NCBI RefSeq assembly: GCF_041902385.1
Contig: NZ_CP169244.1
Coordinates: 4,030,001 to 4,094,000 of the forward strand
Length of the DNA: 64,000 nt
Direction of reading: 5' to 3'
DNA from: Arcticibacter sp041902385
Lineage (GTDB): Bacteria > Bacteroidota > Bacteroidia > Sphingobacteriales > Sphingobacteriaceae
Below are positions 7,926-17,404 of the stretch, in pieces. The position numbers were made by a program, and so were the translations under genes. Under the pieces are notes generated by a model, which was given only the letters and a program-made list of their open reading frames with translations, was not told where the DNA came from and did no database searches. The stretch's first letter is position 1; each line of letters starts with the position of its first letter.

Positions 7926-9692
7926 TTACATTCTTTCAGGCACTTCTATACCCAGAAGCTCCATACTCCGGCGGACAATCACTCCTGTTACGGAAGACAG
8001 CTTGAGCCTGAAGTTCCTGAGGTTTGCCTCTTCCACCTTCAGTATAGGCTCTTCGTGATAAAACTTGTTGTAGAGCTTCGCCAGTTCGTAGGCATAGTTA
8101 GCGAGCTGCGCAGGACTGTATTCTTTTGCTGAAGCTTCCAGCACCGCCGGATATCTGCTCAGCGCCAGGATCAGCTCGCGCTCCGTGCCGCTCAACTCAG
8201 ATACTTCGCCAAAGGTTTCCGGATCACCGCCTGCCTTGTTCAGTACAGACCGGATTCGGGCGTGAGTATATTGAATGAACGGTCCTGTGTGCCCCTGAAA
8301 GTCGATCGACTCGTTAGGGTCAAACAGCAGTCGTTTCTTTGGTTCAACTTTCAGCAGGAAATACTTGAGGGCTCCAAGTCCGATCATGCGGTAAAGGCGA
8401 TCTTTCTCATCCTCGGATAATCCTTCCACCTTACCAAGTTCCTCGGTACGCTGTTTAGCGGTTTCAACCATTTCTGCTATCAGGTCGTCGGCATCTACCA
8501 CTGTTCCTTCACGTGATTTCATTTTCCCTGAAGGAAGGTCAACCATGCCATATGACAGGTGATAAAGACCTCTGGCCCAGCTCTTGCCCAGCTTGTTAAG
8601 GATCAGGAACAGCACCTTGAAGTGGTAGTCCTGCTCATTCCCCACCACATAGATAGACTCGTCCATACTGAAGTCGTTGTACTTCAGCTGGGCGGTTCCA
8701 AGGTCCTGTGTGATGTATACAGAGGTACCGTCGCCCCTGAGCACCAGCTTCTCATCCAGCCCGTCGGCGGTCAGGTCAATCCAGACGGAGTTGTCTTCCT
8801 TCCTGAAGAAAACTCCTTTCTCCAGCCCTTCATCAATAATATCCTTGCCGAGAAGATAGGTTCCCGACTCATAGTAATACTTATCGAAGCTTACGCCCAG
8901 TTTCTTGTAAGTCACATCGAAACCCTCGTACACCCAGCCGTTCATCTTCTTCCAGAGCTCAATGACCTCCGGCTCGCCGGCTTCCCATTGCTGGAGCATT
9001 TGCTGCGCTTCCCTGATAAGAGGCGCATTCTTCTTTGCTTCGTCCTCTGTCTGCCCCGCAGCTTTCAATTCATCGATCTGCTTTTTGTACTCCTTGTCGA
9101 ATATGACATAGTATTTCCCCACCAGGTGATCTCCTTTCAGTCCGCTGCTTTGAGGGGTTTCCCCCTCGCCGAACTTCTTCCAGGCAAGCATCGACTTACA
9201 GATGTGTATGCCACGGTCGTTAACAAGGTTCGCCTTAATTACTTCGTACCCCGAGGCTTCCAGTATTTTTGAAACAGAATAGCCGAGCAGGTTATTACGG
9301 ATATGTCCAAGATGCAGAGGCTTATTGGTATTGGGCGATGAATATTCTACCATCACTTTCTTGCCGTTGGGAGCAAAGACTCCGTACGTGCCGGCACTGA
9401 TATGCGTGCGAAAGTCGTTGATGAGGTATTCGCTTGTAAGGGATATATTGAGAAATCCTTTGATCACGTTGTAGTCGGCCACCTCTGCCAGCTGGCTCTT
9501 CAGGTACTCGCCAATGTCATTTCCGGTCTGCTCGGGAGACTTCTTTGATACGCGGGTTAAAGGAAAAGTAACAACTGTAACTTCTCCCGCAAACTCCTTG
9601 CGGGTTTCCTGCAGATTGATATCAGCTTCTTTAAGGTCGGCATTATACAAAGCTTTAACAGCTTCAAGGGTTCCCTTTACAATAAAATCCAT
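7926..9692 (-). CDS. argS: Arginyl-tRNA synthetase
   Basis: Class I aminoacyl-tRNA synthetase that charges tRNA-Arg with arginine in the cytoplasm. All expected parts are seen in 588 residues: the N-terminal tRNA-recognition domain, the ATP-binding HIGH signature as HLGH (residues 127-130, inside SSPNTNKPLHLGHIRNN), the Rossmann core, the KMSKS-equivalent region GKMKSREGTVV, and the C-terminal DALR anticodon-binding domain ending in MELLGIEVPERM. Length is normal for the family. A CTG-N19-TAATTTTG promoter ends four bases before the ATG, which suggests a leaderless or nearly leaderless message. It is divergent from arginine deiminase, which uses the same amino acid. Confidence 0.97.
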   Translation of the reverse strand: MDFIVKGTLEAVKALYNADLKEADINLQETRKEFAGEVTVVTFPLTRVSKKSPEQTGNDIGEYLKSQLAEVADYNVIKGFLNISLTSEYLINDFRTHISAGTYGVFAPNGKKVMVEYSSPNTNKPLHLGHIRNNLLGYSVSKILEASGYEVIKANLVNDRGIHICKSMLAWKKFGEGETPQSSGLKGDHLVGKYYVIFDKEYKKQIDELKAAGQTEDEAKKNAPLIREAQQMLQQWEAGEPEVIELWKKMNGWVYEGFDVTYKKLGVSFDKYYYESGTYLLGKDIIDEGLEKGVFFRKEDNSVWIDLTADGLDEKLVLRGDGTSVYITQDLGTAQLKYNDFSMDESIYVVGNEQDYHFKVLFLILNKLGKSWARGLYHLSYGMVDLPSGKMKSREGTVVDADDLIAEMVETAKQRTEELGKVEGLSEDEKDRLYRMIGLGALKYFLLKVEPKKRLLFDPNESIDFQGHTGPFIQYTHARIRSVLNKAGGDPETFGEVSELSGTERELILALSRYPAVLEASAKEYSPAQLANYAYELAKLYNKFYHEEPILKVEEANLRNFRLKLSSVTGVIVRRSMELLGIEVPERM

Positions 9693-9696
9693 GCGC

Positions 9697-9726
9697 CAAA
9701 ATTAATCATTAGAGTGAAAAAGCCAG
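9697..9726 (-). promoter_or_regulatory. Promoter of argS (Bacteroidota type)
   Basis: On the minus strand a -33 element CTG (9724-9726) and a -7 box TAATTTTG (9697-9704) are separated by 19 bases. Initiation 5-7 bases after the box would fall on the A of the argS ATG. Confidence 0.5.
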
Positions 9727-9749
9727 AGTTTATATTCGCACAAATCTGG

Positions 9750-9757
9750 TAGATTTG
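9750..9757 (+). promoter_or_regulatory. -7 box upstream of arginine deiminase
   Basis: TAGATTTG matches TAnnTTTG exactly and lies 20 bases before the start codon at 9777. No clear TTG at -33 is seen, so this is half a promoter by sequence. Confidence 0.4.
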
Positions 9758-9776
9758 TCACAGATGTCACTCCAGT

Positions 9777-11210
9777 ATGAAAAATGAACAATTTGAATTA
9801 TCTGTTGGCTCTGAAACCGGGACCTTACGATGCCTGCTCATCCACAGCCCTGACAGCGGCATCGGTCGCGTAGCCCCTTCAAAAGCGCAGGACTGGCTTT
9901 TTGAAGATATTCTGCATCTCGACACGGTGAGGAGAAAGGAATACGACTACTACATCAAGCTGCTTCTGTATTTTCTCGACCCCGGGAGGATCAAGGGCAG
10001 GCTGAGCGCTATTGACGCGGAAGAAAGCAACCGCGAGTTCTTTAAGCCTTCCAAGCCGGGCTTCCACAAATCAGACAAGGTGATTGAGTTTGAGTGTTTG
10101 CTGGCCGACATATTGGGGCAGAGTGATATATGCAAAAAGCTCACCGCCTCGGTCTGTGCCATTGAAGGCTGCAGCTACCAGATGCAGCAGGAGCTGATCG
10201 GCACTCCCGCCACTGAGCTTGCCAAGATCTTTATATCCGGATACATGCCCGGACACGGCATGATCTTCCCTCCCATTCCGAATCTCATTTTCACGCGCGA
10301 CATCGGAATAACCATCAACAACCACATCCTCCTGAATAAGCCCGCCAAAAAGGCCCGCTCGCGTGAAACACTTCTGGCCCGTTATATTTTCTATAATCAC
10401 CCCCTTTTTGCGAAGTATCGCGAAAATATCCTGGAGATCCCTGCCACCATTCAATATTTCCTGCGTCCCGGAGAGGAACATGGCGAGAAGACAACCATCG
10501 AAGGCGGCGATGTGATGGTGGTTAGCCCTGATCATGTGCTCATTGGCTGCAGCGAACGCACATCAGCCAGCGGTGCCAGCGAGACCATCAAACTATTGTT
10601 CGAGCGGAACGTGGTGAAAAAGGTTACCGTGATCAAAATCCCCCATAAAAGGGATTTCATGCATATTGATACCATCTTCACCCAGATTGACCGGCGCACC
10701 TGGGTGGTTCTCGGCTCCATCTCATCCCAGCAAAAGCATAAGGGATCTGAACCGGTAGATTACCTGTCGGAAAAGCGGAACAAGGAGAAGCCTGAGATCT
10801 TTCAGTTTGAAAAGGGACGGATCGATAAACCGCGCATGTACAACTGCATCGAAGACTTGCTGAGCGATATTAGCCGGACAGACTTAAAATGCGATGAGCC
10901 CGTCAGGTTCATCTACAGCGGGAACAACCACTTTCCCTTCGATGTGCGGGAGCAATGGACTGACTCCTGCAACCTTCTGGCTCTGAAAGAAGGTGTAGTA
11001 GTTGGCTACGACCGCAATGACCGCACCCTAGAAGCCTTTAAGGAAAAAGGATTCTCTGTAATACGGGCTGAAGAGCTGGTTGAAAAGTTAGAATACGATG
11101 AGCTCTCGGTCGACGATATTTCAAACACCCTCATCTTAATGCCTTCAGCCGAGCTGTCGCGGGCAAGAGGAGGCTTTCATTGCATGAGTATGCCTCTGCT
11201 GAGGGATTAA
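9777..11210 (+). CDS. arcA: Arginine deiminase family protein
   Basis: Guanidino-group modifying enzyme that most likely hydrolyses L-arginine to citrulline and ammonia. The 477-residue protein carries the family landmarks in order: PNLIFTRDIG, EGGDVM, GCSERTS, the catalytic-His motif FMHIDTIFT (His296) and the C-terminal catalytic Cys in GGFHCMSMP (Cys469). It is longer than classical ArcA (about 410 residues) because of extra sequence between residues 75 and 160, so another guanidine substrate cannot be excluded. It is followed after 12 bases by ctlX, implying an operon. The usual partners arcB and arcC are not present here, so the ATP-yielding deiminase pathway is not shown. Confidence 0.85.
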   Translation: MKNEQFELSVGSETGTLRCLLIHSPDSGIGRVAPSKAQDWLFEDILHLDTVRRKEYDYYIKLLLYFLDPGRIKGRLSAIDAEESNREFFKPSKPGFHKSDKVIEFECLLADILGQSDICKKLTASVCAIEGCSYQMQQELIGTPATELAKIFISGYMPGHGMIFPPIPNLIFTRDIGITINNHILLNKPAKKARSRETLLARYIFYNHPLFAKYRENILEIPATIQYFLRPGEEHGEKTTIEGGDVMVVSPDHVLIGCSERTSASGASETIKLLFERNVVKKVTVIKIPHKRDFMHIDTIFTQIDRRTWVVLGSISSQQKHKGSEPVDYLSEKRNKEKPEIFQFEKGRIDKPRMYNCIEDLLSDISRTDLKCDEPVRFIYSGNNHFPFDVREQWTDSCNLLALKEGVVVGYDRNDRTLEAFKEKGFSVIRAEELVEKLEYDELSVDDISNTLILMPSAELSRARGGFHCMSMPLLRD

Positions 11211-11222
11211 CAGCTAAAAAAG

Positions 11223-12143
11223 ATGCAAACAACTTCATCTGTATTAATGATCCGGCCTGCAAGGTTTTCATTCAACACTGAAACTGCGGCAAGCAATGCT
11301 TTTCAGGATCAGCGGCTTAAAGACCAGCAGGTTCAGAACGACGCCCTGACGGAGTTTGACGGGTTTGTGAGGACCCTGAGAGAGAATGGCGTCGATGTAA
11401 CGGTGGTGCCCGACTCGCCTGAGCCCCATACTCCCGACTCGATCTTCCCCAACAACTGGATCTCCACGCATGACGACGGCACCGTGATCCTCTATCCTAT
11501 GGAGGCGCCCAACCGCCGGCTTGAAAGACGGCCGGAAGTTCTGGCAGTCCTGAAGGAACGGTTCATCATCAGCAGACAAGAGGATCTCACCTCCTTCGAA
11601 AACGACGGAAAGTACCTGGAAGGCACCGGCAGCATGGTGCTGGACCGCGACCACCGCATCGCCTACGCGTGTCTCTCCACGCGCACGCATCCTGAGGTGC
11701 TGAAGGAATTTGAAAGGAGGACCGGATACCGGACGATCTCATTCCATGCGTACGACCAGCAAGGCACCCCGATCTACCATACCAACGTGATGATGTGTGT
11801 AGGATCAGCCTGCGCCGTCATCTGCCTCGACTCGATCAGCGATGAAGCCGAAAGGAATGCGGTAGTGCAGTCGCTGAGGGCCTGCAAAAAGGAAATCATC
11901 GAAATCTCCCCCGAACAGGCGGCGCATTTCGCCGGCAACATGCTGGAACTAAGCAGCGAAGGCGGAGATAACCTTCTGGTGCTCTCCGAACAGGCATTCA
12001 TGAGCCTCACTGCGGAACAAAAAGAGACGCTCTCGGGCTTTTGCAAGTTCGTTTACGCCCCCCTTTACGTGATTGAAGGCTGCGGAGGAGGCAGCGCCAG
12101 ATGCATGGTGGCAGAAATTCACCTCGCCCGAAAACAAGGCTGA
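11223..12143 (+). CDS. ctlX: Citrulline utilization hydrolase CtlX-like
   Basis: A 306-residue member of the amidinotransferase/arginine-deiminase fold, matching what is annotated as CtlX, thought to hydrolyse citrulline to ornithine, ammonia and CO2. Visible landmarks are the N-terminal FxxNxxTAASNAFQ region, PDSIFPNNW, YPMEAPNRRLERR, the EGTGSMVLDR motif, HTNVMM with the probable catalytic His, and a C-terminal GGGSARCMVAEIHL with the catalytic Cys. It starts 12 bases after the deiminase stop and lies in the same orientation. With the deiminase it would give a two-step arginine-to-ornithine route. Substrate is inferred from family and neighbour, not proven. Confidence 0.82.
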   Translation: MQTTSSVLMIRPARFSFNTETAASNAFQDQRLKDQQVQNDALTEFDGFVRTLRENGVDVTVVPDSPEPHTPDSIFPNNWISTHDDGTVILYPMEAPNRRLERRPEVLAVLKERFIISRQEDLTSFENDGKYLEGTGSMVLDRDHRIAYACLSTRTHPEVLKEFERRTGYRTISFHAYDQQGTPIYHTNVMMCVGSACAVICLDSISDEAERNAVVQSLRACKKEIIEISPEQAAHFAGNMLELSSEGGDNLLVLSEQAFMSLTAEQKETLSGFCKFVYAPLYVIEGCGGGSARCMVAEIHLARKQG

Positions 12144-12277
12144 AGCCCAGACGAATTCAGATAAGGGAAGACTCCTGTCAGGCATACTAAAATCCAAACT
12201 CTAAGCGTATTATCATATTTAAAATAACTGGAAGTAATATTGACTAAAAATCACATTTTTGCGAAAATTTTTATTTA

Positions 12278-13663
12278 ATGCAGAGCTACGAGGAATTTCT
12301 TGATTTAAGTGTGGGTTTTCCGCAGGACGGGTTCGAGGTAATCGACGATGAGTTATACTTTCACGACCTGAACCTGATGGAGATGATCGAGACGTACGGC
12401 ACCCCGCTTCGCTTCACCTACATACCACTGATCACCAAAAAAATCCAGCAGGCAAAACTATTGTTTCAGCATGCTATCATCAATAATAACTACCGTGGCA
12501 GCTACATGTATTGTTACTGTACCAAGAGTTCGCATTTCAGGCATGTGGTAGAAGAGGCATTGAGAAACGATATCCATCTCGAGACTTCTTCTGCATTTGA
12601 TATGCCCATGATCGACGCTCTTGAAAAGAAAGGCGTGGTGACAAAAGATATCACCGTGATCTGTAACGGATTTAAGACCTACCAGTACAAGCAATACATC
12701 ATTGACATGTTCCATGATGGCTTCCACAATATCATTCCGGTGCTCGACAACAAGGAGGAGTTCAACATATACGACGATGAACTCGACATTCCCTGCAGCC
12801 TGGGTATCCGGATCGCAGCGGAAGAGCAGCCCGACTCGCAGTTTTACACCTCCCGTTTAGGCATCAGGCTGGAAGATGTGATCGACTTTTATAACAACAA
12901 GATCGCCTCTAATCCCAACTTCAAAGTAAAACTGCTTCACTTCTTCATCAATTCGGGGATATCAGATACGCCTTACTACTGGAACGAACTTGAAAAATAC
13001 GTTACGCTCTACTGTAAGTTTAAGAAGATCAATCCCGACCTGACAACGCTTGATATCGGCGGAGGCATGCCGTTCAAGGACTCCCTCGTATTTGACTTCG
13101 ACTACGAATACATGGTCAACGAGATCGTTAAGCGGATCAAGGAAATCTGCGCCGAGCACGAGGTGATGGAGCCGGACATTATTACCGAATTCGGAAAGTA
13201 TACAGTAGCTGAGGCTTCAGGCATTTTATACAAGGTGCTGGGCAGAAAGCAGCAAAACGACAGGGAAAAGTGGCTGATGCTCGACGGCTCATTCATTACC
13301 AACCTTCCTGACGTTTGGGCCTTGAACCAAAAGTATATCTTGCTTCCCATAAATAACTGGGATTCAGAATACGAACGGGTCAATCTTGGGGGAATAACCT
13401 GCGACGGTCAGGACTATTATAATCAGGAAGCTCACATGAACAGCGTGTTCATGCCAAAGACGAGAAAAGTGCAATACCTGGGCTTCTTCCATACCGGGGC
13501 TTATCAGGAAGTACTAAGCGGCTATGGCGGCATTCATCACTGCCTCCTGCCCTCTCCGAAGCATGTGATCATCCGGAGGAACCGTGATGAGACGTTTAAC
13601 TTCGATGTGTTTGGGGAAGAGCAGAACAGCAAGCAGGTGCTCAAGATCCTGGGATACACCTGA
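12278..13663 (+). CDS. Arginine decarboxylase-like PLP enzyme (fold III)
   Basis: Pyridoxal-phosphate enzyme of the ornithine/DAP/arginine decarboxylase fold, in the short (about 460 residue) form that Bacteroidota genomes carry as arginine decarboxylase; the product would be agmatine for polyamine synthesis. The PLP-binding lysine is Lys83 in YCYCTKSSH, followed by the glycine-rich phosphate site DIGGGMPF near residue 265, and a catalytic-Cys segment GGITCDGQD near residue 370. The gene stands 134 bases after ctlX, with an A/T-rich gap and its own terminator, so it may be separately transcribed. Agmatinase is not in the window. Diaminopimelate or ornithine as substrate is less likely given the arginine neighbours. 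Confidence 0.8.
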   Translation: MQSYEEFLDLSVGFPQDGFEVIDDELYFHDLNLMEMIETYGTPLRFTYIPLITKKIQQAKLLFQHAIINNNYRGSYMYCYCTKSSHFRHVVEEALRNDIHLETSSAFDMPMIDALEKKGVVTKDITVICNGFKTYQYKQYIIDMFHDGFHNIIPVLDNKEEFNIYDDELDIPCSLGIRIAAEEQPDSQFYTSRLGIRLEDVIDFYNNKIASNPNFKVKLLHFFINSGISDTPYYWNELEKYVTLYCKFKKINPDLTTLDIGGGMPFKDSLVFDFDYEYMVNEIVKRIKEICAEHEVMEPDIITEFGKYTVAEASGILYKVLGRKQQNDREKWLMLDGSFITNLPDVWALNQKYILLPINNWDSEYERVNLGGITCDGQDYYNQEAHMNSVFMPKTRKVQYLGFFHTGAYQEVLSGYGGIHHCLLPSPKHVIIRRNRDETFNFDVFGEEQNSKQVLKILGYT

Positions 13664-13687
13664 AATCCTATGGTTGCGGAATAAATA

Positions 13688-13737
13688 AAGCCGGAAGTTC
13701 ATGCAGATTCATTCAATCCATGACTTCCGGCTTTTTT
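13688..13737 (+). terminator. Intrinsic terminator after decarboxylase
   Basis: Arms AAGCCGGAAGTTCATG and CATGACTTCCGGCTT pair with one bulged base around an 18-base loop, followed by TTTTTTCTT. Located 24 bases after the stop codon. Confidence 0.8.
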
Positions 13738-13864
13738 CTTGATTTCCGATTGCGGCACGGAAGGCACCTGAAGACCCGGCTAATCCAGCAGCTATACTCC
13801 TGGAAGGTTTCAGAGTCGCTTCTCTTATACTTCAGATTCGTTTTCTGCGTGGGGCACCTCCGGA

Positions 13865-13945
13865 CTGAGTGCGGGTTAAGTGCGGGTTTAAGCCTAAAAA
13901 AACCGCAGTCAACCCGCACTCAACCCGGACTCAACCCGCACACAC
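13865..13945. repeat. Inverted array of GAGTGCGGGTT units
   Basis: The left arm carries two copies of AGTGCGGGTT in a row (13869-13889). After an A-rich loop the right arm carries three to four copies of the complement (AACCCGCACTC, AACCCGGACTC). The whole can fold into a long G/C-rich hairpin with alternative registers. It occupies most of the 370-base gene-free gap between the decarboxylase and the pseudouridine synthase; small reading frames here are by-products of the repeat. Confidence 0.75.
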
Positions 13946-14034
13946 AGATAATGAGAACATAACATGAATCCTATTTGGTACTGAACAGAGTAGTAGAAAA
14001 CGACCTCAATGGCCGTACCTGCTTCCCATCAGAC

Positions 14035-14754
14035 TTATGAGTCAAATCGTTCCAGTTGCTTAAGCAAGGTAGCGAAATCTTTTGGATAAGGAGCGCTCAC
14101 TGTAATTTCCGTATCAGGATCAATATGGAAGGTCAGTTCCTTTGCGTGCAATGCAAAACGCTTCATAATAGGCAGCTCTTCCTGATCTTTCCCTAAGTGG
14201 TACCCTCTTTTGATCTCGGAGAGGAATACCGGTTTTCCACCATACATATCGTCGCCGGCAATAGATGCGCGCTGAGTAGCGAGGTGGATACGGATCTGGT
14301 GCATGCGACCTGTGACTGGCTGGCATTTGATCAGCGTGTAGTGCCTGAAGTATTTAATCGAGTTAAATATGGTTTCGGCAGGCTTTCCGTCCTGCTTGCT
14401 GATGCTTACATTTTTATTGCCCAGGTTTAATATAGGCAGGTCAACTTTAAGATCCTGAAAGACATGAGTTCCGTTTACCACTGCATGGTACACCTTCTTT
14501 ACCTTACGGCGCTCAAACTGCATAGAAACAGAACGATAAGCTTCGGGATTCTTTGCTATAATCAGGCAGCCGGACGTCTCTTTATCGAGCCGGTGACATA
14601 CCTGCGCATCGACCACATATTGTTTGGCGAGCCTCAGGATACTCAGCTCTCCTCCTTCGCGCTCGTCGAGCGAACTGATAAACGCGGGCTTATTTACAAC
14701 GAACAGATCATCATTTTCAAACAGGATCAAGTCCTTTATCTTCGGAATCTTCAC
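14035..14754 (-). CDS. RluA-family rRNA/tRNA pseudouridine synthase
   Basis: Isomerises specific uridines in RNA to pseudouridine. The diagnostic RluA motif RLDKETSGCLIIAKN is present, with the catalytic Asp in it, followed by the conserved GRMHQIRIHLA segment and a C-terminal FALHAKELTFHI stretch. There is no S4 domain, so it is the short RluA-like form (239 residues). No ATG exists near the N-terminus. I chose the GTG at 14754, because a TAATTTTG box (14760-14767 on the minus strand) lies five bases upstream of it; a GTG at 14796 would put that box inside the gene. Exact RNA target unknown. Confidence 0.85.
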   Translation of the reverse strand: MKIPKIKDLILFENDDLFVVNKPAFISSLDEREGGELSILRLAKQYVVDAQVCHRLDKETSGCLIIAKNPEAYRSVSMQFERRKVKKVYHAVVNGTHVFQDLKVDLPILNLGNKNVSISKQDGKPAETIFNSIKYFRHYTLIKCQPVTGRMHQIRIHLATQRASIAGDDMYGGKPVFLSEIKRGYHLGKDQEELPIMKRFALHAKELTFHIDPDTEITVSAPYPKDFATLLKQLERFDS

Positions 14755-14857
14755 GGCGGCAAAATTAAGGATATTATATGAAAGTGTTTCCCACACCTTT
14801 TGGCCAATGTTGAAAAGATTTAGCGGGGAATCCCATCTTTTCCCTTTACACTTGCAT

Positions 14858-15040
14858 GCGCTTCCGGTTCCTTCCTCTTCAGGGGAAGGATTAAAAGGGA
14901 ACCCGGTGCAAGTCCGGGACTATCCCCGTAGCTGTAAGCTCCATAAAAAGCCGTACCCTCATATGCCACTGTCGCACGAAGCGATGGGAAGGCGGTACTG
15001 CCGGAGCAAGTCAGAATACCTGCCGGAAGAGAATTTGTAG
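14858..15040 (+). promoter_or_regulatory. Cobalamin (B12) riboswitch
   Basis: The stretch shows the landmarks of the cobalamin riboswitch in order: GGGAACCCGGTGCAAGTCCG, then ACTATCCCCGTAGCTGTAAGC, GCCACTGTCGCACG, GATGGGAAGGCGG, and the B12 box AGCAAGTCAGAATACCTGCC. It begins with CTTGCATGCGCTTCCGGTTCC, the usual variable stem. It lies 90 bases before nrdD in the same orientation, so high adenosylcobalamin should shut off the anaerobic reductase. Family assignment is from motif recognition. Confidence 0.92.
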
Positions 15041-15131
15041 CTTTCGGGTGAAAGGTATTGCAAAAAGAATAGTCATCATCTCTTCTCTTTGTATTCCCCG
15101 TATGCTTATTGATCTGATACTAAGATAAGAT

Positions 15132-17404
15132 ATGGTAAACTACGTAATTAAACGAAACGGAGAATTTGAACCCTTTTTCGATTTCAAGATTAAAGACGCA
15201 ATTGAGAAAGGCTTCGGCAGTGTACTGAAGTCAGTCGACGAAGCCGTCTTCACTCAAACCCTGGCCGCACTGCGTTCTAAAGCGATATGGGCCGTTGAAG
15301 ATATTCAGGACCTGATTGAGAAAAACCTGTTCGAGCACGGACACTTTGAAGTGATGCGGGCGTTCATGCTCTATCGGCATACCCGGAAACTACAGCGCGA
15401 GCATGTGCCAGGCGTTCATGAGGACACTACTTATGTAGACAGCTCGATGACGATTGAGGAATACATCAATCAGACGGACTGGAGGATTAACGCCAACGCC
15501 AATACCTCCTATTCCAACGCGGGAATGGTTAACAATGTGGCGGGCAAGGTGATTGCCAACTACTGGCTCGACAAAGTGTATTCTAAAGAGGAAGGATACG
15601 CGCATCGTAACGGCGATATCCATATACATGACCTCGACTGCCTTACGGGCTATTGTGCAGGCTGGAGCCTGAGAAACTTGCTGAACGAGGGTTTTAACGG
15701 CGTGCGGGGCCGGGTGGAAAGCCGTCCGCCGAGACATTTCAGGGAAGCACTGGGACAGATGGCCAACTTTCTTGGCATCCTGCAGAGCGAATGGGCCGGC
15801 GCGCAGGCTTTCAGCTCTTTCGACACCTACCTAGCTCCCTACGTTTTTAAGGATAAGCTCAGCTATACCGAAATCCTGAAGGCAGTCAGAAGCTTTGTCT
15901 ATAACCTCAACGTTCCTGCCCGCTGGGGGCAGTCGCCCTTCACCAATATCACCATCGACTGGACGGTCCCAGAAGATCTCAGGGGGCAGTTCCCCTCCAG
16001 TAAGGACTCCCATCTATTCTCGGGGCTGCATGACGCGGAGCTGGAAGAAAAGGCAAGAGAAAGAGGCGCGGCCAGCCTGACCGATCTCTGCTACGGACAT
16101 TTCCAGGAGGAGATGGACCTCATCAACCGGGCATACTATACGGTGATGACAGACGGCGACGCCAACGGGCAGCCTTTTACATTTCCCATCCCTACGGTGA
16201 ATATTACTGAGGATTTCGACTGGAACGGGGTAAATACCGATCTGCTATTTGAGAACACAGCCAAGATCGGCTCCTCCTATTTCCAGAACTTCATCGGCAG
16301 CCAGTACCTGACTGATGAGAACGGCAACCAGATTGAAAACCCCGAGGCCTATAAGCCGAATGCAGTGAGAAGCATGTGCTGCAGGCTTCAGCTCGACCTT
16401 CGCGAATTGCTGAAGCGAGGTAACGGTCTGTTCGGCAGTGCTGAAATGACGGGAAGTATCGGGGTGGTGACCATTAACATGGCCAGACTGGGATTTCTTT
16501 ACCGGGGGAACATCGCCGGCCTGTATGAGCGGCTCGACTATCTGCTGGAGACAGCGAAGTCGACCCTCGAAAAAAGAGGGTGTTCGTTCAGGAAATGTTC
16601 GACCGCGGCCTTTACCCTTATACGCGTCGTTACCTCACGCACTTCCGCAATCATTTCTCAACCATTGGCGTCAACGGGATCAATGAAATGATCCGGAACT
16701 TCAGCGGCGACAAGGAGTCTATTGTTTCCGCAGAGGGCAAGCAGATGGCTATTGAGATCCTCGATCATATCAGGAAAAAGATGACGGAGTTCCAGGAGGC
16801 AACAGGAAATCTCTATAACCTCGAAGCTACACCTGCCGAAGGAACTACCTACCGCTTTGCCAAGGAAGACAAAAAAGATTTCCGGAGATCATTCAGGCCG
16901 GCCAGGGCGATACGATTTACTATACAAACAGTTCCCAGATCCCCGTCGACTACACTGACGATCCTTTTGAAGCGCTTTTTTTGCAGGACGAACTGCAGTG
17001 CAAATACACAGGAGGAACCGTGCTGCATCTTTATATGCGGGAACGGCTCAGTTCTTCTGAAGGCTGCCGCAACCTGATCAGGAAGGTGCTGTCTAACTTC
17101 AGGCTCCCTTACGTGACCGTTACGCCTGTATTTAGTATCTGCCCGCAGCACGGATACCTGAACGGAGAACATGAATTCTGCCCGCTTTGTGATGAAGAAT
17201 TACTTAAGGAACTTAATACTAATAATAAAGAAAATGAACACGATGAACAAGGAACAGCTCTTGCAGCTCAACACTGAAAAGAGAACAAAATGCCTGGTGT
17301 ATACACGCGTAATGGGGTACCACCGACCAGTTGAAAGCTTTAATACGGGAAAGAAAGGTGAACACAGACAGCGCGAACATTTTAACGAAAAATACTGCGG
17401 GTAA
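15132..17404 (+). pseudogene. nrdD: Anaerobic ribonucleoside-triphosphate reductase NrdD, three frameshifts
   Basis: Class III glycyl-radical ribonucleotide reductase, making dNTPs without oxygen. The N-terminal ATP-cone domain, the catalytic barrel (SMCCRLQLDLRE, GSIGVVTINMAR) and the C-terminal glycyl-radical loop RVMGYHRPVESFN are all present but in different frames. Frame 1 (15132 on) breaks at an A6 run 16570-16575 where A7 restores LEKKRVFVQEMF. The next frame breaks at CC 16882-16883 where CCC restores KKDFPEIIQAG. A third shift of net +1 lies between about 17215 and 17265, after the CPLCDEEL zinc-site segment. The mended protein is about 757 residues, normal for the family. Because every domain is intact apart from these shifts, sequence error is as likely as a true pseudogene. 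nrdG overlaps its end. Confidence 0.88.

Noticed and set aside
8559..9272. 237-residue plus-strand frame inside argS
   Set aside because: Antisense to a well-conserved gene; the product lacks domains and reflects codon bias of argS.
13713..13962. Small frames on both strands after the decarboxylase terminator
   Set aside because: They lie in the terminator and the inverted GAGTGCGGGTT array and resemble nothing known to me.
16570..16575. Programmed frameshift at the A-run of nrdD
   Set aside because: The zero-frame codons are GAA AAA AGA, not the A AAA AAG slippery register, and two more shifts would be needed in the same gene.
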